From Gudongella sp051744365 (GTDB lineage: Bacteria; Bacillota; Clostridia; Tissierellales; Tissierellaceae): a stretch of 10,042 nt of DNA. The notes beneath the pieces were generated by a model that worked only from the letters and a program-made list of their open reading frames with translations, ran no database searches and was not told where the DNA came from. The position numbers were made by a program, and so were the translations under genes. The stretch is from the NCBI GenBank assembly GCA_051744365.1, contig JBNJCX010000058.1:1-10042 (forward strand), written 5' to 3'. Below, piece by piece: positions 1-6,223 of the stretch (its first letter is position 1; each line of letters starts with the position of its first letter).

Positions 1-240
1 CTTTCCTTGTACTATATAGGTATAGAACCTGCCCTTCTGGTCTCCTGGAATCTCAAGGAAGAATGTTCCATCCTCTTCCTTATTCATGGGGTATTCCCTT
101 CTCTTCAAGCTTCTGGAATCTTCGTATAACCTCAGTTTTATCTCGCTTCTCACAGGAGAGAAAACCCTGAAGCTTGTCTTTTGGGAGCTGTAATCCATTC
201 CCAGTTTTTTGTCTATAGCTATGGTCTTGAGTACTGACAT
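1..240 (-). CDS. pulA: Type I pullulanase-like glycogen debranching enzyme, N-terminal 80 codons (runs off left edge)
   Basis: This would hydrolyse alpha-1,6 branch points of glycogen or pullulan in the cytoplasm. The visible part starts MSVLKTIAIDKKLGMDYSSQ and continues with T-S-F-R-V-F-S-P-V-R-S-E-I-K-L-R-L-Y (residues 22-39). This resembles the 'TxFxVWAPTAxxVxLxLY' signature of the CBM48-type beta-sandwich that precedes the GH13 barrel in type I pullulanases. No signal peptide is seen. The ATG at 238-240 is chosen because a perfect AGGAGG lies 7 nt upstream, overlapping the end of the preceding phosphorylase-family gene. The gap to that gene is 11 nt, so this is the last visible cistron of the glycogen operon. 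The catalytic domain is outside the window. Another CBM48-GH13 enzyme (isoamylase/GlgX type, or an amylopullulanase) is possible, but position and motif favour pullulanase. A competing ORF in another frame at 80-292 shows no family resemblance and is a shadow. Confidence 0.8.
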   Translation of the reverse strand, partial: MSVLKTIAIDKKLGMDYSSQKTSFRVFSPVRSEIKLRLYEDSRSLKRREYPMNKEEDGTFFLEIPGDQKGRFYTYIVQGK

Positions 241-247
241 ATCTGCT

Positions 248-253
248 CCTCCT
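248..253 (-). promoter_or_regulatory. Ribosome-binding site of pulA
   Basis: A perfect AGGAGG on the minus strand lies 7 nt before the ATG at 240. It overlaps the TAG stop codon of the upstream phosphorylase-family gene (252-254). The overlap suggests translational coupling and decides the pulA start. Confidence 0.85.
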
Positions 254-2504
254 ATTTTGATGTCTGCCACATTTTCTCTGCATACTTTTCAACCACTACA
301 TCTGAAGCAAACTCCCCGGACAATGCAATATTATGCAGTACCTTAATACCCCACTTCTCTCCGGAAATATAATCTGCTTCCATGGCCTCAATTCTTCTTT
401 TGTATTCACTGAAGTCCCTAAGGACAAAATTATTGTCGTTGTACTTTAAAAGTATATCGTGTATGATTCTGAACTCACCGGGATTGATTATCCCTTCCTT
501 GCCAATTAATGCATCTACTGCTTTCTTTAAGCCTTTATTAAGATAATAGTACTCCAGAGCGTTGTATTCCTTTTCGTTGTAGCATCTTTCAGCCTCTTCA
601 GCGGATATTCCGAAAATCTCCATATTCTTCTCTCCTGTATGTTCACGGAGAATCATATTTATCTCCTCCCTGCTTCCGATTGCCACAGCTCCGTTTATCA
701 TGGCCGTGAGTCCCGCAAGATGAAGTCCACCCTTTGTAGGCGTTGTAAGGGAGTGGGTTATGTCAAGTGAAGGATATATATACTCTTCCTTTTTAAGGGT
801 AAGGTCGTCCACAAAAATCACCTTCAACTTCTCCTTAATTGTTTTATCTGCATTTATTTTATCAGAAAGTCTGTATGTCAGTCTAATTATTTCCTTTCCA
901 TCATTATCATGAGGAGCTGCCTTCCCTCCTATAAATACAGTCCTTGGAACCATGTCCATATTGGGATTTTCCCTTAGTTCCAGGTAGGTATCCAAAATCC
1001 AGAGAAGCATCAACAGCTGCCTGTTCGGAGATGATATGTCCTTAAGATATCCATGGAATACCGTGTAAGGATTTATCACCATCCCTCGATTCTTAAGAAC
1101 TGCCTCAGCAAGCCTTATCTTGTTTTCCTCCCTGACTCTTTGAATTTCATGGAGAAACTCATGGTTGTCCTCTTCTTCCAGGAGTCTTTTTATATCCTCT
1201 GGCTTCCTGATGAATTTTTCTCCAATATATTTTTTCATCAAATCCCTCAGTGGCGGATTCCCGGAAAGTATCCATCTTCTATGGGATACTGCCAGAGGGT
1301 ATCCGATTGGCGGTCCCTCGCGGACTCCTACCCTTGGTATGTTGTAGAGCCTTATCTGGTCATCCCAAAGTATTCCAGAGGTTCTCATCCCCTCATCCCC
1401 CAGGTTCTCAATTTTAACAAGCTTATCAAGATATCTGTGATGTATTTCCTCAAGTATCATCCACAGTCTTGGCAGCCACTCCCTGAAGGTTTTTCCCTCA
1501 AGGGTAAGGAGTGTCTCCTCAAGAGGTACAAGAGGTGAATAGAAGAATGCATTGGATGTTATTTCCCATGAATCATCCCAGTCCATCTTATACTGGTCCA
1601 CGAGGATTCTCATAAGCTCCGGTATTGCCAGAAGCAGCTTTGTATCCATCATCAGAAATAGGAAATGGTTGTTGAGCCTTTTTATCTTCCTGCCTTTGGA
1701 AAGATGGGTCTTTATTACATCCTGCAGTGCTCCTGACACAAGTAGATATTCCTGTCTGAACCTTTCCCTCTTGTTTTCAGGAGTTGATTCAAGTGTAATG
1801 ATTTTTCTTGTCAGAGTTTTATGATCAAAGAGTCTTAATCTGTTGCATACTCCGTTTTTATATCCCAGATACGGGAGATCATAGTATCTCAAGGACAGCT
1901 CCTCAGTATCGGCAGGTGTGAAGACAAGGCCCTTATCGCCCATTGTGATGTCCACTCTACCTCCCGTTGGGACCTTGTACTCGCCGTTTCCCTTGTACAG
2001 CCAGTTCTTGCCTCTTAGCCACCACATGTCCTCTTTTTCTACCTGCTCTCCGTCTTTTATTTCTTGGCGGAAATAGCCTTCCCTGTAGAGAAGGCCATAT
2101 CCGATTGCATTATATGAACCGCTTGAAAATGTATCCATAAGTCCATTTGAAAGATATCCTATATCTGAATGTCCAAGACCCAGCTCACTGTCCTCGTTTA
2201 AAAGGTCATGAAGATTCCACCCCTTTTCTTCTAGTGCTTCTTCAAGGGGCTGCTGGATGCCCAGATAGTCAATGTTTTTTTTGAGTAGACTTCCCGGCAG
2301 GTATTCCATGGACATATAAACCATTATTCTGGAATTCCTGCTCATTTTTTCAGTTTCAGCCATCTGCTTTCCGATTTTTTCCCTTATATAGTAGCTTACA
2401 GCCCTGTAGAGCTCCTTGGCGGTTGCCTTCTCCATATCCACAGCACCGTGCTGATAGAGTATCTTCTGAATTTCTTCTTCCGGTCTTTCATCTAAAATGT
2501 TCAT
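252..2504 (-). CDS. glgP: Glycogen-phosphorylase-family protein lacking catalytic residues (probable pseudoenzyme)
   Basis: The family (GT35) uses pyridoxal phosphate to release glucose-1-phosphate from glycogen. Membership is clear from scaffold blocks in one frame: YMSMEYLPGSLL (63-74), AIGYGLLYREGYFRQEI (133-149), RQEYLLVSGALQDVI (250-264), LAIPELMRILVD (292-303), RRWILSGNPPL (409-419), PRTVFIGGKAAP (520-531), NGAVAIG (604-610), NIALSGEFASD (725-735). The chemistry appears gone. Against rabbit muscle numbering recalled from memory, PLP-Lys680 aligns with Thr600, Arg569 with Asp489, Lys574 with Asn494, Tyr573 with Pro493, and His377 with Leu325. Glu672-Ser674-Gly675 is lost. The glycine loop GNGGLGR reads GHSDIGY (111-117), and SHxVNGVA reads VREGPPIG (394-401). 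Segments near residues 228-248 and 400-408 are shortened, so 750 residues is below the usual 790-840. The ORF is unbroken. ATG 2504 lies 1 nt after the glgA stop, with AGAGGTGG inside the last glgA codons. It probably cannot catalyse phosphorolysis; a regulatory, scaffold or glycogen-binding role is inference. Symbol by family and position. Confidence 0.85.
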   Translation of the reverse strand: MNILDERPEEEIQKILYQHGAVDMEKATAKELYRAVSYYIREKIGKQMAETEKMSRNSRIMVYMSMEYLPGSLLKKNIDYLGIQQPLEEALEEKGWNLHDLLNEDSELGLGHSDIGYLSNGLMDTFSSGSYNAIGYGLLYREGYFRQEIKDGEQVEKEDMWWLRGKNWLYKGNGEYKVPTGGRVDITMGDKGLVFTPADTEELSLRYYDLPYLGYKNGVCNRLRLFDHKTLTRKIITLESTPENKRERFRQEYLLVSGALQDVIKTHLSKGRKIKRLNNHFLFLMMDTKLLLAIPELMRILVDQYKMDWDDSWEITSNAFFYSPLVPLEETLLTLEGKTFREWLPRLWMILEEIHHRYLDKLVKIENLGDEGMRTSGILWDDQIRLYNIPRVGVREGPPIGYPLAVSHRRWILSGNPPLRDLMKKYIGEKFIRKPEDIKRLLEEEDNHEFLHEIQRVREENKIRLAEAVLKNRGMVINPYTVFHGYLKDISSPNRQLLMLLWILDTYLELRENPNMDMVPRTVFIGGKAAPHDNDGKEIIRLTYRLSDKINADKTIKEKLKVIFVDDLTLKKEEYIYPSLDITHSLTTPTKGGLHLAGLTAMINGAVAIGSREEINMILREHTGEKNMEIFGISAEEAERCYNEKEYNALEYYYLNKGLKKAVDALIGKEGIINPGEFRIIHDILLKYNDNNFVLRDFSEYKRRIEAMEADYISGEKWGIKVLHNIALSGEFASDVVVEKYAEKMWQTSK

Positions 2505-2505
2505 A

Positions 2506-3942
2506 TTACCACCTCTGGTGTAACAGTGTAGTGTAAAGTCCTATATATTCCTTTGAGGATTTCTCCCAGTCGTGCTTGGCCATCATGGCCCTTTTTACAA
2601 GTCCCTCCCACTGATCCTGATCCGAGTATACCTCGATCGCTCTCTTCATGGTATATAACAGCTCGTGGGCGTTGTAGTTTGCAAAGGTGAAACCCGTTCC
2701 CTCATCTACATGCTCGTTATATGGTATGACCGTATCCTTAAGTCCCCCCACTTCCCTTGCAATGGGAATGGTTCCATACCTTAAGGCAATAAGCTGGGAA
2801 ATTCCACAGGGTTCTACCATTGAAGGCATAAGGAACATATCTGAGCCTGCATAGACAAGATGCGCCTCTTCCTCGTTGAAGTATATATGGGCAGACAACT
2901 TGTCGGGGTACTTCCACTCGAAGTGCCTGAACATATCCTCATATTCCTTTTCTCCTGTACCAAGGATTACTACCTGGATATCATCCTGCAGTAGTTCATC
3001 CAGTATATATCGTACAAGATCAAGTCCCTTCATATCCACAAGCCTTGAAACCATTGAAATCACAGGGACATCCTCCAAAACAGGAAGCCCAAATTTCTTT
3101 TGAAGCTCCTGTTTGTTCTTAACTTTGTTTTCAGGATTTTTAATTGAATAATGGTATGGTATTCTCTTATCCGTCTCCGGATTGTACAGATCGTAGTCTA
3201 TTCCATTGATGATACCCATAAGCTTGTATTCGTGTTTTCTTATTACACCCTGGAGATTTTCACCGTAGAATTCGTACTTGATTTCCTGTGCATATGATGA
3301 CGACACAGTTGTAAGTGCGTCACAAAAGACTATCCCGGCCTTCATAAAGTTAACTGCATCGTAGAACTTCAGAGCCTCTTCATTGAAGTAATCAACTGAA
3401 AGACCCACTAGACCAAGCATATCAGGAGGAAATATACCCTGGTATTTCAGATTGTGTATTGTGAATACTGTCTTTATATTCCTGTAATATGAGTCCCCCT
3501 TGGCAAAGTCCTTTATAAACAGCGGTACCAGTCCCGTATGCCAGTCATTGGCATGAACTATGTCCGTGTCCATCTCCAGCTCCTTGATCATCATGGCTGC
3601 TGCCTTGTTGAAAAAGGCGAACCTTTCCCCGTCATCATCCATTCCATAAAGTGCATGCCGATGGAAGTAGTACTCGTTGTCAATAAAATATATGTCCAGA
3701 TTATCCTCCTGATAAAGGTAGATCCCTGCATACTGGCTTCTCCAGTCCAGATCCACGTAGAATGCCTTAACCTTTTTCATCTTCTGTCTGTACTTCTCTC
3801 CTATTTGGGAGTAAAGGGGAAGAACAGCAGACACCTGATGTCCCTCCTTCTGAAGTGCAAAGGGTAGTGAGCCGGCAACATCAGCTAGTCCTCCGGTCTT
3901 TACGAAGGGAGTCATTTCAGAGGCTACAAATAATATTTTCAT
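2506..3942 (-). CDS. glgA: Glycogen synthase (ADP-glucose type, GT5)
   Basis: It transfers glucose from ADP-glucose to the non-reducing end of alpha-1,4-glucan in the cytoplasm. The 478 residues match the usual length. The N-terminal GT-B domain opens MKILFVASEMTPFVKTGGLA, with the sugar-nucleotide KTGG motif at 15-18. HANDWHTG (130-137) and TIHNLKYQG (161-169) follow, then NGIDYDLYNP (246-255). The C-terminal domain has SRLVDMKG (299-306), containing Arg300 and Lys305, and EPCGISQ (377-383), containing the conserved Glu377. By memory these positions coincide with Lys15, Arg300, Lys305 and Glu377 of the E. coli enzyme, and all catalytic residues are present. The start is ATG 3942, with AAAGGA 10 nt upstream inside the end of glgD. 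The gap to the glgD stop is 6 nt and the gap to the following gene is 1 nt. Nothing looks broken or unusual. Confidence 0.97.
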   Translation of the reverse strand: MKILFVASEMTPFVKTGGLADVAGSLPFALQKEGHQVSAVLPLYSQIGEKYRQKMKKVKAFYVDLDWRSQYAGIYLYQEDNLDIYFIDNEYYFHRHALYGMDDDGERFAFFNKAAAMMIKELEMDTDIVHANDWHTGLVPLFIKDFAKGDSYYRNIKTVFTIHNLKYQGIFPPDMLGLVGLSVDYFNEEALKFYDAVNFMKAGIVFCDALTTVSSSYAQEIKYEFYGENLQGVIRKHEYKLMGIINGIDYDLYNPETDKRIPYHYSIKNPENKVKNKQELQKKFGLPVLEDVPVISMVSRLVDMKGLDLVRYILDELLQDDIQVVILGTGEKEYEDMFRHFEWKYPDKLSAHIYFNEEEAHLVYAGSDMFLMPSMVEPCGISQLIALRYGTIPIAREVGGLKDTVIPYNEHVDEGTGFTFANYNAHELLYTMKRAIEVYSDQDQWEGLVKRAMMAKHDWEKSSKEYIGLYTTLLHQRW

Positions 3943-3948
3943 CCCTTA

Positions 3949-5073
3949 TCAGTCCTTTCTGATTTCCTGCTTTTTCTCTACAATGAACGGCATGAGCATG
4001 CTTCCCGCAATTCTTACACCCTCCCCAACCACCGCTGATTTATCCATAATGGAATTTATGACGACAGCATTCTCGTGGATCTCAGATTTCTGCATAATGA
4101 TTGAGTTCTTTACGACTGCACCCTTCTTGATCTTGACACCTCTAAATATTATTGAATTTTCAACAGTTCCCTCAATTACACAACCGTTTGCCACAAGGGA
4201 ATTCTGTACCACTGCAGAGTCCGTATAGAGGGTTGATGGCTCATCCTTGGTCTTTGTAAATATGGTCCCTTTCTGATAGAAAAGCTCTCTTGATATATTC
4301 TTCTTCAGAAGGTTCATATTCGCATCATAAAAGCTCTTGAGATTTCTGATGTTCTCGGTGTGTCCCTTGAACTCGTAGGTGTTTATTTTATATTTATCCC
4401 TGTTCATTAGGATGGTCTCCAGAAGATTATCCGAATCACCTCTTTCGATGCCTTCCTTTACAAGCTTTATAAAGATCTCCTTTTTAAGGAAACCCATTTT
4501 CAGGTACATGTTGAATTCCTTCTCTGTGCCCAGATTGGTTCCAATATTCAATACAGAGCCGTCCTCTGCTATGTTCATCTTGTCAGTGTTTACATACTCT
4601 CCATATGGGTCCTCCTGCTTCTTGTATATTAAGGTTATATCTGCATCGGTCTCCCGGAAATACTTGAATGCTTCGCTTAAGTCAACCTTTGCAAGTATGT
4701 TTGGATGATTTATAAAGACGTATTTTTCCTTTGACTGCTCATAGAAATCCCTTGTTGTGTAGTACTGTGGTATTTCTCCTGTTCTTTTTGCAGACAAGCC
4801 GTGGCTTACCGGCGGAAACAAGAACAGTCCGTTGAACCTTCTGTTCAAATCCCATGCCTTTCCATCCTCCACATGGTCCATTGTGGATCTTACCTTTTCA
4901 CCCGTATATATCGCAACGGTTTTTATCCCGTGATTTACCATATTGGAGATACTGAAGTCAATAAGCCTGTACCTACCGGCAAAAGGCAGCATATAAACAG
5001 GTCTGTGGACACAGAGGGCTCCAAAGTTGTTTTCAATATTTGCACCGCTAATTATTCCTAGACATTTTTCCAT
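3949..5073 (-). CDS. glgD: ADP-glucose pyrophosphorylase, GlgD (non-catalytic/regulatory) subunit
   Basis: GlgD partners GlgC in Firmicutes. The mixed enzyme is reported to be more active than GlgC alone, while GlgD alone is essentially inactive. The 374-residue protein is clearly GlgC-like: LPFAGRYRLIDFSISN (29-44), LKMGFLKKEIF (191-201), and a C-terminal left-handed beta-helix built from hexapeptide repeats such as NSLVANGCVIEGTVENSIIF (291-310). The catalytic signatures are degenerate in the way expected of GlgD. The nucleotide loop GGxGxRL is replaced by SGANIENNFGAL (9-20), and the SGDHxYxMDY segment by INHPNILAKVD (121-131), which lacks the catalytic Asp. The ATG at 5073 has AGGAGG 8 nt upstream (5082-5087), overlapping the glgC stop, and the gap to glgC is 12 nt. 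It acts in the ADP-glucose-forming step with the gene just upstream. Confidence 0.96.
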   Translation of the reverse strand: MEKCLGIISGANIENNFGALCVHRPVYMLPFAGRYRLIDFSISNMVNHGIKTVAIYTGEKVRSTMDHVEDGKAWDLNRRFNGLFLFPPVSHGLSAKRTGEIPQYYTTRDFYEQSKEKYVFINHPNILAKVDLSEAFKYFRETDADITLIYKKQEDPYGEYVNTDKMNIAEDGSVLNIGTNLGTEKEFNMYLKMGFLKKEIFIKLVKEGIERGDSDNLLETILMNRDKYKINTYEFKGHTENIRNLKSFYDANMNLLKKNISRELFYQKGTIFTKTKDEPSTLYTDSAVVQNSLVANGCVIEGTVENSIIFRGVKIKKGAVVKNSIIMQKSEIHENAVVINSIMDKSAVVGEGVRIAGSMLMPFIVEKKQEIRKD

Positions 5074-5085
5074 CCTCTTCGCCTC

Positions 5086-6222
5086 CTATTCCACTGAGAT
5101 TCCTTCGTCTGAGACCAGATATATTTTATCTGAATCTTCTTCACCGATTACCTGCCCAGCCTTTACTGTCATTCCCTCGGAGATTACTGCCCTGTAGACT
5201 CTTGCACCCTTTTCAATCAGACAATCAGAGTGAACCACGCTGTCTATTACATGGGCATCCTCCTCTATTATTACGTCGCTGAAGAGTATGCTGTTCCTTA
5301 AAGTACCCCTTATATAGCAGCCCTCATTGACCAGCGAATTTTTGACCACTGAGCCCCTTGCAAGGTATTGTGGCGGAAGGTTTCTCGTTCTGGTGTAGAT
5401 TCTCCAGTTCTTGTCGTAGAGGTCTAGAGTATTCATGGGGTCGAGAAGGTCCATGTTTGCCTCCCAGTAGCTTTTGACGGTACCTACATCCTTCCAGTAT
5501 CCTTTGAATACCCATGCGTACATTTTCTTCCCTTCCCGAAGCATCATGGGAAGTACATCCTTTCCAAAATCGTTGTCTGATTCAGGATTCTCGTCATCCT
5601 TTATAAGGTACTCCCTCAAATCCTTCCAATTGAACATATATATCCCCATGGAAGCCATATTGTTTTTTGGATTCTCAGGCTTTTCTTCGAATTCCACTAT
5701 CCTGTTGTCATCGTCAACATTGACTATTCCAAAACGGGAAGCATCCTCCCATGGAACCTCCATTACCGCTATTGTAACATTGGCTCCCTTATTCTTGTGC
5801 TCTTCCAGCAGCTTTGAGTAGTCCATCTTGTAGATGTGGTCACCGGAAAGAATAAGAACATATTCAGGATTCATTTCATCCAAAAAATCGATGTTCTCAA
5901 AAATCGCATTTGCAGTTCCTGTGTACCATCTCCCTCCATCCTCGGATGTAAACGGAGGCAATATTCTCAGCCCTCCAAAATTTCTGTCATAATCCCAGGA
6001 TGAGCCAATTCCGATGTGTGAGTTTAGAAGATACGGTTTGTACTGAGTAAGTATCCCTATGTGGTCTATACCCGAGTTTGTAGCATTGCTCAGAGCAAAG
6101 TCAATTATTCTGTACTTTCCACCAAAGGGCACCGCAGGTTTAGCAATTTTCTTTGTCAATGATTTCAATCTGGAGCCCTGACCTCCGGCCAGAAGCATTG
6201 CAACTACTTTGCTTTCAATCAT
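5086..6222 (-). CDS. glgC: Glucose-1-phosphate adenylyltransferase (ADP-glucose pyrophosphorylase catalytic subunit)
   Basis: It makes ADP-glucose from ATP and glucose-1-phosphate, the committed step of bacterial glycogen synthesis. The length, 378 residues, matches Firmicutes GlgC. Motifs in order: nucleotide loop LAGGQGSRL (11-19) followed by KPAVPFGGKYRIIDFALSN (28-46); RWYTGTANAI (98-107); LSGDHIYKMDY (125-135) with catalytic Asp128; FEEKP (178-182) with the sugar-phosphate-binding Lys181; ASMGIYMF (190-197); and KGYWKDVGT (240-248). A beta-helix domain with hexapeptide repeats follows from about residue 290. The ATG at 6222 has AGGAGG 8 nt upstream (6231-6236), and the start lies 1 nt after the glgB stop codon. 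All residues needed for activity appear present, in contrast to its neighbour GlgD. Allosteric control cannot be read from the sequence. Confidence 0.97.
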   Translation of the reverse strand: MIESKVVAMLLAGGQGSRLKSLTKKIAKPAVPFGGKYRIIDFALSNATNSGIDHIGILTQYKPYLLNSHIGIGSSWDYDRNFGGLRILPPFTSEDGGRWYTGTANAIFENIDFLDEMNPEYVLILSGDHIYKMDYSKLLEEHKNKGANVTIAVMEVPWEDASRFGIVNVDDDNRIVEFEEKPENPKNNMASMGIYMFNWKDLREYLIKDDENPESDNDFGKDVLPMMLREGKKMYAWVFKGYWKDVGTVKSYWEANMDLLDPMNTLDLYDKNWRIYTRTRNLPPQYLARGSVVKNSLVNEGCYIRGTLRNSILFSDVIIEEDAHVIDSVVHSDCLIEKGARVYRAVISEGMTVKAGQVIGEEDSDKIYLVSDEGISVE

Positions 6223-6223
6223 G

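Noticed and set aside
80..292. 70-codon minus-strand ORF overlapping the pulA start and glgP end
   Set aside because: It is out of frame with the pullulanase N-terminus, which has a family motif and a perfect ribosome-binding site; the ORF's basic, low-complexity product shows no family resemblance.
1053..1538. 161-codon plus-strand ORF and other plus-strand ORFs of 60-115 codons
   Set aside because: All lie opposite well-supported minus-strand genes, lack recognisable motifs, and have compositions typical of antisense shadows.
252..2504. Frameshift or sequencing error as the cause of the odd phosphorylase motifs
   Set aside because: Conserved blocks on both sides of each altered motif stay in the same frame, and most changes are single substitutions inside aligned blocks (for example Thr600 four residues before NGAVAIG).
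3949..5073. Loss of catalytic motifs in GlgD as a novelty
   Set aside because: The degenerate nucleotide loop and missing catalytic Asp are normal for the GlgD subfamily.
5907..5930. GlgC motif WYTGTANAI differing from the common WYxGTADAV form
   Set aside because: This position varies among Firmicutes GlgC proteins, and all key catalytic residues are present.
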